Of a stretch of DNA of 64,000 nt, positions 8,714 through 17,286 are shown piece after piece (within the stretch, counting starts at the first letter, position 1; the number at the start of each line of letters is the position of its first letter). This DNA is from Rhizobium sp. AAP43. GTDB lineage: Bacteria; Pseudomonadota; Alphaproteobacteria; Rhizobiales; Rhizobiaceae. The position numbers were made by a program, and so were the translations under genes. The stretch spans positions 242,794 to 306,793 of the forward strand of contig NZ_LJHS01000004.1 in NCBI RefSeq assembly GCF_001296045.1. The letters are read 5' to 3'. Below the pieces are notes generated by a model. The model did no database searches and was not told the origin of the DNA. It saw only the letters and a program-made list of their open reading frames with translations.

Positions 8714-9432
8714 CACGGCGCCTGCCGGACGCTGCATGTCAGCAGATAGCCGCCATTGCGCACCGTGCTGATCAGGTTGCTGCCGGGGCTTAATGTCTCA
8801 AGCTTGCGGCGCAGGCGCGACACCAGGATATCGACGGTCCGGTCGAGCGGATCGGCGCTGCGGCCATGGGTGTAGTCGAGGATCTGGTCACGCGAGAGCA
8901 CCCGGCGCGGGCGCTCGACGAAACAGGCGAGCAGGTCGAATTCGGCGCTGGTCAGCCCGGCCGGCTGGTCGTCATGGCTGACCATGCGGGCATCGAGGTC
9001 GATGACGAACCGGTCGAAGACGAAGCGCCGGGCGGGCGGCGTGCGGGCGGCTTCCGCCATGCCGGCCCGCCGCAGCAACGCCCGCACCCGCGCCAGCAGT
9101 TCACGCGGGCCGAACGGCTTGCTCAGATAATCATCGGCCCCGAGTTCCAGCCCCACCACCCGGTCCATCTCGTCGCTCTTCGCCGTCAGCATCAGGATCG
9201 GCACGGTCGAGGAGGCTCTCAGTCTGCGGCAGATCGACAGTCCGTCCTCGCCCGGCATCATCAGGTCGAGAATGACGAGATCCGGCAGCCCGCGGGTCAG
9301 CGCCCGGTCCATGGCAACGCCGTTCTCGGCCCCGGTCACGGCATAGCCTTCGCGGGCCAGCAGCACTGAAACGAGATCGCGGATATCGGCATCATCATCG
9401 ACGAGAAGAATGGACGGCATCTGGTGTGTCAT
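8713..9432 (-). CDS. OmpR-family response regulator
   Basis: About 239 residues from the ATG at 9432, with 9420 as an alternative. The receiver domain has the acidic pocket 'VDDDAD', the phospho-acceptor in 'DLVILDLMMPGEDG', and the conserved Thr and Lys in 'MLTAKSD' and 'YLSKPFGPRELLARVRALLRR'. The C-terminal winged helix ('LTSAEFDLLACFVERPRRVL', 'DRTVDILVSRLRRKLE') is the PhoB/OmpR type. It forms a two-component pair with the downstream kinase. The signal is unknown, and the neighbouring efflux pump is on the opposite strand. Confidence 0.94.
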   Translation of the reverse strand: MTHQMPSILLVDDDADIRDLVSVLLAREGYAVTGAENGVAMDRALTRGLPDLVILDLMMPGEDGLSICRRLRASSTVPILMLTAKSDEMDRVVGLELGADDYLSKPFGPRELLARVRALLRRAGMAEAARTPPARRFVFDRFVIDLDARMVSHDDQPAGLTSAEFDLLACFVERPRRVLSRDQILDYTHGRSADPLDRTVDILVSRLRRKLETLSPGSNLISTVRNGGYLLTCSVRQAP

Positions 9433-9616
9433 GGCGCTCAGGATGCGCATCGGAGGGCACAAAATCAAGCAGGCTCAGGCGCTTGATACAAAATGCTACA
9501 AACCGTTCATAAGCGGGAAAAGCCCGCCGCCCATTCTTGGCCTCGACGACGCGATGGTCGTCCGGATCGGCTCCGCCCCAATCCGATCCGCCCGCTTTGA
9601 TCACGAGGATATTGAG

Positions 9617-9919
9617 ATGAGAAAGACTGCCTTTGTGCTTGCAGCCCTTGCGAGCTTCGCCATGGTCTCCGAAGCCGCCGCCTGGAGCCGCAACCGCACG
9701 GTAACCTCGCCGCGTGGCACGTCGAGCTTCAGCGCCTCGGGCGCCTGCGCATCCGGCACCTGCACCCGCAGCGCCACCCGCACCGGCCCACGTGGCAACA
9801 GCCTCTCGGCCACTGGCAGCATCACCTGCGATGCCGGCCGTCAGAACTGCTCACGCACCAAGACCTATCAGGGTTCGAATGGCGGCTCCGTCACCGTTCA
9901 CGGCGAAGCGCATCGCTGA
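9617..9919 (+). CDS. Small secreted Ser/Thr-rich protein
   Basis: A 100-residue protein with a clear signal peptide ('MRKTAFVLAALASFAMVSEAAA'). The mature part is basic, rich in Ser, Thr and Gly, and holds four cysteines in two pairs ('GACASGTCTRS', 'CDAGRQNCSRT') that could form disulfides. The start is chosen at the ATG at 9617 because the frame upstream has no coding look. No family is recognised. A second small exported protein follows on the same strand. Confidence 0.62.
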   Translation: MRKTAFVLAALASFAMVSEAAAWSRNRTVTSPRGTSSFSASGACASGTCTRSATRTGPRGNSLSATGSITCDAGRQNCSRTKTYQGSNGGSVTVHGEAHR

Positions 9920-9983
9920 TCCCTTTTTGCTCAGGGAGCCCGTCGTCAAAGGCGGGGTCCCGCATCCCTGATGGAACCGATCC

Positions 9984-10265
9984 ATGACGTTCAAATCCGC
10001 ACGCCCCACACTTCTCTTCATCCTCATCGCCCTGTCGGCGGGACTTGCCTCCGGGCTTGTCTTCGCCGCTCAAGAGCGCCCGGCGCTGACGCCGGAAACC
10101 CGTGCCAAACTCATCACGGCCGCCCGCGCCTGCCGGCCGGACATGAAGCGCCACTGCGCCAATGTCGAGCGCGGCGAAGGCCGCATCCTGCAATGCCTGA
10201 AGGCGCACCAGTCGCAGCTTGCACCCGATTGCGTTTCGGCCATGCAGGCGCTTCGGACGCCGTGA
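9984..10265 (+). CDS. Secreted cysteine-rich repeat protein
   Basis: A 93-residue protein. Residues 1-29 are a signal peptide ending 'GLVFAA'. The mature part contains 'ACRPDMKRHCANVERGEGRILQCLKAHQSQLAPDCVSAM', the C-x6-C / C-x10-C spacing of a single GLG1-type (Cys_rich_FGFR) repeat. Such single-repeat exported proteins occur widely in Rhizobiales, and their function is unknown. It is 64 bp downstream of the other small exported gene and upstream of two L,D-transpeptidases. Confidence 0.7.
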   Translation: MTFKSARPTLLFILIALSAGLASGLVFAAQERPALTPETRAKLITAARACRPDMKRHCANVERGEGRILQCLKAHQSQLAPDCVSAMQALRTP

Positions 10266-10332
10266 GCATAAGCTTCGCGCCAGCCGCGCCTGACACGGTG
10301 TCTCAAACGATGTCAGCGTGAATCGGTGCAGT

Positions 10333-11169
10333 ATGCCTTATCAGTTGAGCTCTTCAGAAACGAAGACGCCGCGTTCCCTCGCCATCCGGCTCGCCCGGCT
10401 CGCCCGGCTTGGTCTTGGCGTGGGGCTTCTCGCCTCGCTTTCGGGCTGCATCCTGATCCAGGATACGAGCCGGATGAACATCGAGGTCTTCCAGGATGAG
10501 GTGGCCCCCGTCTGGTACGATCCGGCCCGCACGCCGCCTGCACCGGATCAGGCCGCGCCCGTCAAGCGCAGCCTCTACCAGACCCAGTTCCACCAGACCT
10601 ATGGTCTTCCGGTCAGCAATCCGCTGCATAAGGTCATTTACGGCTCGATCGTCGACGAGGGCCACACGCTCTCCGCCATTCCGCTTGACCGCGTCCGCTC
10701 CGATATTCTCCGCCAGGATGTCGACTACCAGACGGAGGAAGCGCCCGGCACCATCGTGGTCGATACCAAGGCCAACTATCTCTACCTCGTGCAGAAGGGC
10801 GGCAAGGCGATCCGCTATGGCGTTGGCCTCGGCCGCGACGGTTTTGCCTGGTCGGGCCGGGGTGTCATCCATCGCAAGGCCAAGTGGCCGCACTGGACAC
10901 CGTCCGACGAGATGGTCGAGCGCAATCCGTCGCTGCGCCCGGTGGCTGCCGATCGCGGCGGCCTGGTCGCCGGTCTCAACAACCCGCTCGGCGCCCGCGC
11001 GCTCTATATCTACCAGAATGGCAAGGACACGCTCTACCGCGTCCACGGCACGCCCGACTGGCAGTCCGTCGGCAAGGCGACGTCGTCCGGCTGCGTGCGC
11101 ATGTTCAATCAGGATGTCATCGATCTCTTTGAACGTGTGCCCGAAATGACACCCATTGTTGTCATATAG
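10333..11169 (+). CDS. L,D-transpeptidase lipoprotein (YkuD domain), copy 1
   Basis: About 278 residues. A basic N-terminus leads into a hydrophobic segment and a lipobox ('LASLSGC'), so the protein should be anchored in the cell envelope. The YkuD domain covers the C-terminal half, with the His in 'YRVHGT' and the catalytic motif 'SSGCVRMFNQDVIDL'. The family forms 3-3 peptidoglycan crosslinks or attaches proteins to peptidoglycan. A GTG at 10318 is an alternative start, and neither start has a strong ribosome-binding site. The next gene is a close paralogue. Confidence 0.9.
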   Translation: MPYQLSSSETKTPRSLAIRLARLARLGLGVGLLASLSGCILIQDTSRMNIEVFQDEVAPVWYDPARTPPAPDQAAPVKRSLYQTQFHQTYGLPVSNPLHKVIYGSIVDEGHTLSAIPLDRVRSDILRQDVDYQTEEAPGTIVVDTKANYLYLVQKGGKAIRYGVGLGRDGFAWSGRGVIHRKAKWPHWTPSDEMVERNPSLRPVAADRGGLVAGLNNPLGARALYIYQNGKDTLYRVHGTPDWQSVGKATSSGCVRMFNQDVIDLFERVPEMTPIVVI

Positions 11170-11330
11170 CGACACTCGAATGCGACGCAGGCCTCTCTCT
11201 AAAACGTGAAGGGCGCGTGCGGTTGCATTAACGAGACCTTTCCTGTTTGCATCGCATCATTCGCGGAACAGAGCGCGCCTCCCACGCGTCTTAGGTTCCG
11301 CTGCTATGCTTACAGGAAACCTGAAATTCC

Positions 11331-12047
11331 ATGTCCTCTTCGAATGTCTTGACCCGCCGCTCCCTTCTGTCATTGACGGGGCTCGGTGCCGCCAGCCTTC
11401 TGGCGAGCTGCACCACGTCCCAGCGTCCGCTGCCTCCCGGCGTGCGCCTTGAAGGTCCGGTAACCCCAATGGCCCCGTCTGAAGGTGGCCGCACCCCCGA
11501 ACTCGATGCCATGTATGGCGAGGTCTATGATGGCGGCATCGTCATCCCGGCCGTGCCCTACTGGAAGATTCCGCCGCGCTTCTATCGCCAGCAGGTCGTT
11601 GATCCCACAGGCGAAGCGCCCGGCACCGTTGTCGTCGACACGCCGAACCGCTTCCTCTACCTCGTCGAACCCGGCGGCACCGCCATGCGCTATGGCGTCG
11701 GCATTGGCCGTGACGGCTTTGCCTGGGGCGGCGCCGGCGTCATCCAGTGGCGTCAGAAGTGGCCGAAGTGGACCCCGCCGGACGAAATGATCGCCCGCCA
11801 GCCGGAGCTCGAAATCTACTCGTCGCGCAATGGCGGCAAGCCCGGCGGCATCGATAACCCGCTCGGCGCGCGCGCGCTCTACATCTTCCGCAATGGTGAA
11901 GACACGCTCTATCGCCTGCATGGCAACCCGGAATGGAATTCGATCGGCAAGGCCGTTTCCTCCGGCTGCGTGCGCCTGATGAACCAGGACATCATCGACC
12001 TCTACGAACGCGTGCCGACCAAGGCGCGGATTATCGTCAAACAGTAA
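11331..12047 (+). CDS. L,D-transpeptidase lipoprotein (YkuD domain), copy 2
   Basis: A 238-residue paralogue of the preceding gene, shorter at its N-terminus. The leader has a twin-arginine-like start ('TRRSLLSLTGLGAASLLASC') ending in a lipobox cysteine. The YkuD core carries 'LYRLHGN' and 'SSGCVRLMNQDIIDLYERVP' with the catalytic Cys and His. Shared blocks such as 'APGTVVVDTPNRFLYLVEPG' and 'GVGIGRDGFAW' show tandem duplication. The gene is followed by a strong intrinsic terminator. Confidence 0.9.
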   Translation: MSSSNVLTRRSLLSLTGLGAASLLASCTTSQRPLPPGVRLEGPVTPMAPSEGGRTPELDAMYGEVYDGGIVIPAVPYWKIPPRFYRQQVVDPTGEAPGTVVVDTPNRFLYLVEPGGTAMRYGVGIGRDGFAWGGAGVIQWRQKWPKWTPPDEMIARQPELEIYSSRNGGKPGGIDNPLGARALYIFRNGEDTLYRLHGNPEWNSIGKAVSSGCVRLMNQDIIDLYERVPTKARIIVKQ

Positions 12048-12092
12048 AGGCGACTTTGCCGGGCCGCTTGGCCGTTTGACCCGATACAGAGA

Positions 12093-12122
12093 GAAGGCCC
12101 CGTCATCGCTGACGGGGCCTTC
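12093..12122 (+). terminator. Intrinsic terminator
   Basis: A perfect 13-bp stem (GAAGGCCCCGTCA with its complement) closes a 4-base loop and lies 45 bp after the second L,D-transpeptidase. The downstream tract is only weakly T-rich (TTCGTCATTTC). Confidence 0.75.
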
Positions 12123-12148
12123 GTCATTTCATCCATCTGCGCTGCGCA

Positions 12149-12553
12149 TCAGGCCGCTTCGAGCGCTTTTTCGATGTCCTGCAGGCTATGGCCGGTCAGG
12201 TCCTTGTCCAGCTCGCCGATCAGCACGGCCGACAGCGCCTTGTGATAGCCCTTGCGCATTTCACCGAGGGTGCGCGGGGCCGCCACGATGACGAGATCCT
12301 TGATCTTGCCCTCCAGCACCTGCCGGTTCAGCATGTCGGTCACGCCGCTGCTAAAGCCGTCTTCTTCCTGCTGGGCATCGTCGGGATTGGCCGCGCTGCT
12401 CACATGGCGCGCGCCCGAGGCGATCTTCGAGCTGTCGATCTCTTCCGCCGGCAGCGCCTTCAGCTTGATGCTGAGCACATTGCCCTCGTTCTGGAACAGG
12501 CTCAGCTTTTCGCCATCGGCAACAGCGACGATCGTGTTCTGGGGAAGTTGCAT
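12149..12553 (-). CDS. Host attachment family protein
   Basis: A 134-residue soluble protein that fits the 'protein required for attachment to host cells' family (Host_attach) found in rhizobia and agrobacteria. The features are the N-terminal 'NTIVAVADGEKLSLFQNEG' strand pair, a variable middle, and the C-terminal 'DLVIVAAPRTLGEMRKGYHK' plus 'GELDKDLTGHSLQDIEKAL'. The last block resembles the eRF1/Pelota-like fold. The family name comes from old Agrobacterium genetics, and a direct adhesin role is doubtful because no export signal is present. Its ribosome-binding sequence is AAGAGGAGACC. Confidence 0.85.
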   Translation of the reverse strand: MQLPQNTIVAVADGEKLSLFQNEGNVLSIKLKALPAEEIDSSKIASGARHVSSAANPDDAQQEEDGFSSGVTDMLNRQVLEGKIKDLVIVAAPRTLGEMRKGYHKALSAVLIGELDKDLTGHSLQDIEKALEAA

Positions 12554-12709
12554 GGAGGTCTCCTCTTAAGTGCAGCGCAGGTGCCACCGAGAGATGGGCT
12601 GCTTCTGCGTGTGGGGCCAAGGCACAACCCGCTCGCGCCCCATCGGTTCCTCCTTTCGCGTTCCCGCATCATGCGGGATGACGCCAGAATTGCCGTCAAA
12701 AGCCGCCGC

Positions 12710-13597
12710 TCAGACCCGTCGCTGGCCTGCCGCTGCAATCAGCTCGTCGACGACGCGGTTGGGGAATTGCCGCTCGACGGTGAGCGCAAAGAAGGTCTCG
12801 CTGATCCCGTCCAGCGGCACGATTTCCGAAAGCGTGCCCGCCTGCAATTCGTCGCGCACCACGATCGCCGGCAGTGGCGCAAGGCCAATCGCCTCACGCG
12901 CCATCAGCCTCAGCATGGCCATGTCATCCACTTCCGCAACAATGCTCGGCGTCACCCCGATCCGTCGGCAAAGCGCGTCGAATTCGGCGCGGATGCTGGT
13001 CTCGCCGGTCGGCAGGATCACCGGATGGGCAATCAGCGCTTCCCGCGGCGAAGATGCCTGACAGCCCAGTTGCGGTGCGGCCATCAGGCTGATCGTTTGC
13101 TCCGCCAGCCGATGCGCCACAATGCCAATCGCCTCTGCCCCGCGCGGCGGCTGATTGCACAGCACCACGTCGAGATCGAGCCGCCGCAACCGGCCCTCAA
13201 GCTCCTCAAGGCTGCCGGAAGAGAGAACGATTTCAAGATCCGGCCGCCCAAGACACGGCCGGAGAAACTCGATCTGGAAGTTGCGCGATAGCGTTGCCAG
13301 CGCCCCGACCTTCAAGAGACGCCGCTGGCCCGTCCCAGCCTTCAGCGTCGCCACCAGATCCTCACCCACGGCAAAGATCGCATTGGCATGATCAAGCGTC
13401 AGCCGCCCCGCCTCGGTCAGGACCAGCTGCCGGCCAAGCCGCTCGAACAGCGGATGGCCGAGCCTCTCTTCCAACGTCTTGATCTGGGTGGACAGTGCCG
13501 ATTGCGACACCGCCAACCGGGTCGCCGCCCGCGTCAGGTTGCCCTCGCGGGCGACCTCCCAGAAATAGCGCAGATGATTGTAGTTGAGTGCAGCCAT
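12710..13597 (-). CDS. LysR-family regulator, NhaR-like
   Basis: A 295-residue LysR protein. The winged helix-turn-helix at residues 1-65 ('NYNHLRYFWEVAREGNLTRA', 'SQSALSTQIKTLEERLGHPL') has the 'LNYNHLRYF' opening typical of the NhaR branch. A substrate-binding domain follows. NhaR-type regulators sense Na+ or pH in enteric bacteria. Here the divergent neighbour is an SbtA-type Na+-dependent bicarbonate permease, so control of that gene by sodium or inorganic carbon is a reasonable inference. Confidence 0.88.
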   Translation of the reverse strand: MAALNYNHLRYFWEVAREGNLTRAATRLAVSQSALSTQIKTLEERLGHPLFERLGRQLVLTEAGRLTLDHANAIFAVGEDLVATLKAGTGQRRLLKVGALATLSRNFQIEFLRPCLGRPDLEIVLSSGSLEELEGRLRRLDLDVVLCNQPPRGAEAIGIVAHRLAEQTISLMAAPQLGCQASSPREALIAHPVILPTGETSIRAEFDALCRRIGVTPSIVAEVDDMAMLRLMAREAIGLAPLPAIVVRDELQAGTLSEIVPLDGISETFFALTVERQFPNRVVDELIAAAGQRRV

Positions 13598-13611
13598 TCT
13601 TCCATTTTACA

Positions 13612-13624
13612 GAACGTTTTGTTC
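13612..13624. promoter_or_regulatory. Inverted repeat upstream of LysR/SbtA pair
   Basis: GAAC-GTTTT-GTTC at 13612-13624 lies 15 bp upstream of the LysR start, and CAGAACG recurs at 13641. It may be the LysR recognition site for the divergent promoters. The arms are short, so this is tentative. Confidence 0.4.
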
Positions 13625-13707
13625 CAGACAATGAATTTTTCAGAACGACCATCGGACGCTAGACCGCACTGCAGCAAAAGGCGCAACCCATCCGGCGGGG
13701 ACATCCG

Positions 13708-14721
13708 ATGGACACACTCTTCTCTCCCATGATCCTCTTCTTCGTGCTTGGCGCGCTGGCGGCCCTGATCCGCAGCGATCTCGTCATCCCCGAAGCCATC
13801 AGCAAGGCGGTGGCGCTCTATCTGATGGCGGCCATCGGCCTGAAGGGCGGTGTCCAGCTCTCTGAGTCGGGTTACAACACCGACCTCCTCTCGGCCGGGC
13901 TTGCGGGCCTGGCGCTCAGCCTGCTCTTGCCGCTGCCGGCCTTCTGGATCGCGCGCGCCGTCGGTCGACTGGACCGGCTGAATGCCGGGGCGATTGCCGC
14001 CCATTACGGCTCGGTCTCGGTCGTCACCTTCGTCACCGGCATCGAGGTCCTGAAGGTGGCGGGCCTGCCGGCGGATGGCTATATGGTGGCGGTCATGGCG
14101 CTGATGGAGGCCCCGGCGATCCTGGTCGGCCTCTGGCTTGCCAGATCCGGGTCGCTCGCCGGCGCCACGCACCACGCAGCAGAGGTAAAAATCCAGGCTC
14201 AGGGCCAGTCGCAGGGGCAGGGGGTGGCCCATGCCGGTGCCAAGGCGCCGCTCACCGAAGCCTTCACCAATGGCTCCATCGTCCTTCTGTCCGGCAGCCT
14301 GCTCATTGGCTTCCTGGTCGGAAAGCAGGGCTTCAGCCAGGTTGCGCCGCTGTTCGAAGGCGGTTTCCGTGGCATGCTCTGCCTCTTCCTGCTCGACATG
14401 GGCCTGCTCGCCACCCGCCAGCTGTTGAAGTCGCGGAGCCTCACACCGGCACTCGTCGCTTCGGCCATCGGCATGGCGCTTCTCAATGGCACGGTCGGCG
14501 TGCTCGTCGGCACGGCACTCGGGCTCCAGCCGGGCTCTGCCGCAGCGCTCGGCATCCTCGCCGGCAGCGCCAGCTATATCGCCGCCCCCGCCGCTGTCCG
14601 CCTCGCGCTGCCGCAGGTCAATCTCGGCCTGCCGCTGACCATGGCGCTGGCCGTCACTTTCCCCTTCAATCTCCTCGTCGGTATCCCGGCCTATATGGCG
14701 CTTGCCCGGGCGCTCGGCTGA
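13708..14721 (+). CDS. SbtA-family sodium-dependent bicarbonate permease
   Basis: A 337-residue protein with about ten membrane helices in two inverted halves joined by a hydrophilic Gln-rich loop (about residues 155-180). Signatures include 'YLMAAIGLKGGVQLSESG', 'AHYGSVSVVTFVTG' and 'GSASYIAAPAAVRLALPQVN'. In cyanobacteria SbtA imports bicarbonate with sodium at the plasma membrane. The heterotroph members are common but untested. It is divergent from an NhaR-like LysR gene and I see no SbtB (PII-like) partner next to it. Confidence 0.88.
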   Translation: MDTLFSPMILFFVLGALAALIRSDLVIPEAISKAVALYLMAAIGLKGGVQLSESGYNTDLLSAGLAGLALSLLLPLPAFWIARAVGRLDRLNAGAIAAHYGSVSVVTFVTGIEVLKVAGLPADGYMVAVMALMEAPAILVGLWLARSGSLAGATHHAAEVKIQAQGQSQGQGVAHAGAKAPLTEAFTNGSIVLLSGSLLIGFLVGKQGFSQVAPLFEGGFRGMLCLFLLDMGLLATRQLLKSRSLTPALVASAIGMALLNGTVGVLVGTALGLQPGSAAALGILAGSASYIAAPAAVRLALPQVNLGLPLTMALAVTFPFNLLVGIPAYMALARALG

Positions 14722-14812
14722 TAAGACGAGATCCGCTGCAAACGCCCCTCCCGCATCCGGCAGATTTCGGCTATGCCGGTTCCTGAAAGCTGGATGCGGA
14801 AGAGGTTGCGGC

Positions 14813-15493
14813 ATGGACTTCATGAAACTCCTGAAGTCGCTGGAGGAGTTGCTTTACGAGCTGGTGTCCTGGCTCGTCTTCTATCCCGTCACCTTCTGGC
14901 GCACGCTCTCGCGGCCGCTGCAGATGATGCGCTATGCCGATATCGAACTCGGCGACAACCCGGAAGATCAGTATGAAGACACGCTGAGCCCGCCGCTCTT
15001 CCTCCTGATTACGCTAATGATCGCCCAGTCTGTTGCGGGCTTGATGCCCCTTGCGGTGAAGCCCGAGGCACTCGGCGGAGAACTGTCCTCCACCGCCAAC
15101 CTCCTGATCGCCCGGGGCGTCATCTTCAGCGTCTTCCCGCTGGTCATGGCGGTCACGCTCCTTGGCAAGAAAGGCCAGCGGCTGACCCGCAACAGCCTGC
15201 GTCCGCCCTTCTTCAGCCAGTGTTATGTCGCAGCGCCCTTCGTCATGGTCGCAACGCTTGGCTTAGACATGCTGATGCTGAAAACGGACCGCTGGGATGG
15301 CATGGGCATCGCGGCCATGGTGCTGGCCACGCTCTGGTATGGCCAGGCCCAGATCCGCTGGTTCATGCGCGATCTTGCCATCGGCCCCGTGCGCGCATCA
15401 CTCCTCGTCGTGGCGGCCCTGATCATTGCCCTCATTGCAACGCTCCTGCTGACGGTTGCCATCGGCCTTGGCCTTGGTCAGGGAAAACCCTGA
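14813..15493 (+). CDS. Conserved multi-spanning membrane protein
   Basis: A 226-residue protein beginning 'MDFMKLLKSLEELLYELVSW' with AAGAGG upstream of the ATG at 14813. An amphipathic N-terminal region is followed by about five membrane helices and a conserved loop ('GQAQIRWFMRDLAIG'). It resembles permease-like or Yip1-like small membrane proteins in other rhizobia, but I do not recognise a named family. It stands alone between the SbtA gene and a convergent beta-lactamase operon. Confidence 0.72.
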   Translation: MDFMKLLKSLEELLYELVSWLVFYPVTFWRTLSRPLQMMRYADIELGDNPEDQYEDTLSPPLFLLITLMIAQSVAGLMPLAVKPEALGGELSSTANLLIARGVIFSVFPLVMAVTLLGKKGQRLTRNSLRPPFFSQCYVAAPFVMVATLGLDMLMLKTDRWDGMGIAAMVLATLWYGQAQIRWFMRDLAIGPVRASLLVVAALIIALIATLLLTVAIGLGLGQGKP

Positions 15494-15500
15494 CGGACGC

Positions 15501-15908
15501 TCAGCCCTTCGGCCGGCAGCGGAACGGGCTGAAACTCGAGGCAGCCCCGGCATTCATCGTCGCAATGGTCAGCCCATTGGCGATCTCGATGTCCTTGGCC
15601 GTTTCCGGGCAGGCGTCCACATCCGACAGACAGCCGCTATCGATGTAAGCGCGGTTGTTGGCGATGAAGGCCGGTGTCACACCCTCTTCACCCATGCGTT
15701 TGAGGATCCGGTCAAGCGCTGCGGCAAACACCGCGCATTTTTCAACCTGCCATTCGGAGCGCTCCCCGATCGTGGTGCCGGCCTCCTGCGCCTTGGTCTC
15801 CATCGCCGGTAGGGACAAGGGCAGGGCGGTTGCGGCTGTCAGCAGCACGCCAAGGCGGGCCCTCCGCGTTCGAGATATCCGCAAAGTCGAACGATCACCG
15901 CGCCTCAT
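15501..15908 (-). CDS. Periplasmic cysteine-containing protein coupled to beta-lactamase
   Basis: A 135-residue protein with a signal peptide (about residues 1-40, 'RLGVLLTAATALPLSLPAMETKA'). The mature part has four cysteines ('EKCAVF', 'SGCLSDVDACPE', 'FRCRPKG') and no recognised domain. Its ATG overlaps the beta-lactamase stop (ATGA), so the two genes are translationally coupled and probably function together in the periplasm. It may be a folding, localisation or inhibitor-type partner, but that is speculative. Confidence 0.7.
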   Translation of the reverse strand: MRRGDRSTLRISRTRRARLGVLLTAATALPLSLPAMETKAQEAGTTIGERSEWQVEKCAVFAAALDRILKRMGEEGVTPAFIANNRAYIDSGCLSDVDACPETAKDIEIANGLTIATMNAGAASSFSPFRCRPKG

Positions 15909-16768
15909 CGGGAATAAGCCGCCACGATCGCAGCCCCCAGTTCCGCCATGGCCGCATCCCGAACCTTCAGCGGATGCTGTGTCCCGTCAAGATAGATCGC
16001 CACCACCAGCGGTGCGCGGGCGGGTGGCCGGATCACAGCCACGATCCCGCGCGTGCCGTGGCCGCCCGCGCCGCCCCGGTCGGCAATGGCCCAATCCTTC
16101 GGCAGGCTGGCGCGCAACATGCCGCCCGCCACGCTATTGGCGGCCATCCATGCTTCCAGCTGCCGTGCGGCCGGTACGGCCAGCGCATCGCCAAGCACAA
16201 GCTTCTCCATCGTCTCGGCCATGGCGCGTGGCGTCGTCGTATCGCGCGGGTCTCCGGGTGTCGCCTGGTTGAGATCGGGTTCGAAACGGTCGAGCCGTGT
16301 CACCTCGTCGCCATTCGCCCGCAGGAAGGCGGTGAGCGCCGTCGGGCCGCCAATCGCCTCCAGCACCTTGTTGGCCGCAGTGTTGTCGCTGGTCCGGAGC
16401 ATCATGGCGCAAAAGTCCCGGGTCGTGCGCCGCGCGCCCACCAGCTTGTCCGTCACAGGCGAATAAGCCTGCAGGTCTTCCTGGGCGACCGCAGATTGCC
16501 GGTCGAGCACCGCATCGCCTCCATCAAGAGCTGCAGCACAGGCCAAAGCTTTGAAAGTGCTGGCCATGGCAAAGCGCTCGTCGGCCTTGCGAAACGTACC
16601 GGGCCCGCCACCGGTGTCGATCACCGCCAGGCCGATCCGCAGGTTCAGCCGCGCCTCGATCTGTTCGGCCGTCTGGGCAATATCCGCCGCGGATGCTGCA
16701 GCCGGCGCGCCAAGCGCGATGAGCAAGACAGCCGAGAGGGCGGCAAGGGAGCGTTTCGCTAAAAGCAT
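15905..16768 (-). CDS. bla: Class A beta-lactamase, CARB-like active site
   Basis: A 287-residue protein started at the ATG at 16768 because GGAGGA lies just upstream. The signal peptide is 'LLIALGAPAAASA'. The catalytic motif STFK is at 70-73, SDN at 127-129 and the omega-loop Glu at 153 in 'RFEPDLNQ', all as in class A serine beta-lactamases. The usual KTG triad reads RGG ('IADRGGAGGHGTRG', residue 221 on). Carbenicillinases have RSG there, so the neighbouring sequence looks CARB-like but loses the hydroxyl side chain. It should hydrolyse penicillins, but the spectrum and activity are uncertain. No AmpR-type regulator is adjacent. Confidence 0.9.
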   Translation of the reverse strand: MLLAKRSLAALSAVLLIALGAPAAASAADIAQTAEQIEARLNLRIGLAVIDTGGGPGTFRKADERFAMASTFKALACAAALDGGDAVLDRQSAVAQEDLQAYSPVTDKLVGARRTTRDFCAMMLRTSDNTAANKVLEAIGGPTALTAFLRANGDEVTRLDRFEPDLNQATPGDPRDTTTPRAMAETMEKLVLGDALAVPAARQLEAWMAANSVAGGMLRASLPKDWAIADRGGAGGHGTRGIVAVIRPPARAPLVVAIYLDGTQHPLKVRDAAMAELGAAIVAAYSR

Positions 16769-16958
16769 GATGTCCTCCAGATATGCCCCTGTCTGGTCCG
16801 TTGCAATCATGGCGGGAGCGAGGCCATGGCAAAGATGCAAGGCATCGCCAACTTCCCGCTTGAATTGGCGCTTACCTCTGCACAGACGAAAGCGGCAGGC
16901 TGGCGCTGCAAGACAACGCTGCGCCACCCCTGAGGATGAACCCGTGAAAGGAATGCAT

Positions 16959-17240
16959 ATGGGCACAGAACTGACCTACCAGGAGCGGCTGATCCGGTTT
17001 GAGATCGCACAGGATATCATCGGTCTCCTGATGGCGCATTGCACGCACCGCATCCACGAGGAGCAGAAGAAAGACGCTCCGGACGCAGGAAAGATCGCCG
17101 AGTGGCATGCCGAGTTTGATCGGCTCGTTGACGAGCAATACGAGCTCAGACTGGTCGATGACAGCGAGATTGCGCGTGTGCTGGCCGATTATGGCCCGCT
17201 CGTCAAAGCGAGGTATGAAATGGCCAGCTCCGGCGATTGA
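16959..17240 (+). CDS. Small acidic helical protein, unknown function
   Basis: A 93-residue soluble protein rich in Glu and Asp, probably all helical ('RLIRFEIAQDIIGLLMAHCT', 'YELRLVDDSEIARVLADYGP'). The start at 16959 follows AAAGGA at good spacing, and ATG 16953 and GTG 16944 are alternatives. I do not recognise the family. It is divergent from the beta-lactamase and convergent with ohrR, so neither neighbour indicates a role. Confidence 0.6.
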   Translation: MGTELTYQERLIRFEIAQDIIGLLMAHCTHRIHEEQKKDAPDAGKIAEWHAEFDRLVDEQYELRLVDDSEIARVLADYGPLVKARYEMASSGD

Positions 17241-17286
17241 TCGTTCGTCTCTGCACAGAGCCCAGCCATCCGACACTCCAAGTGCA

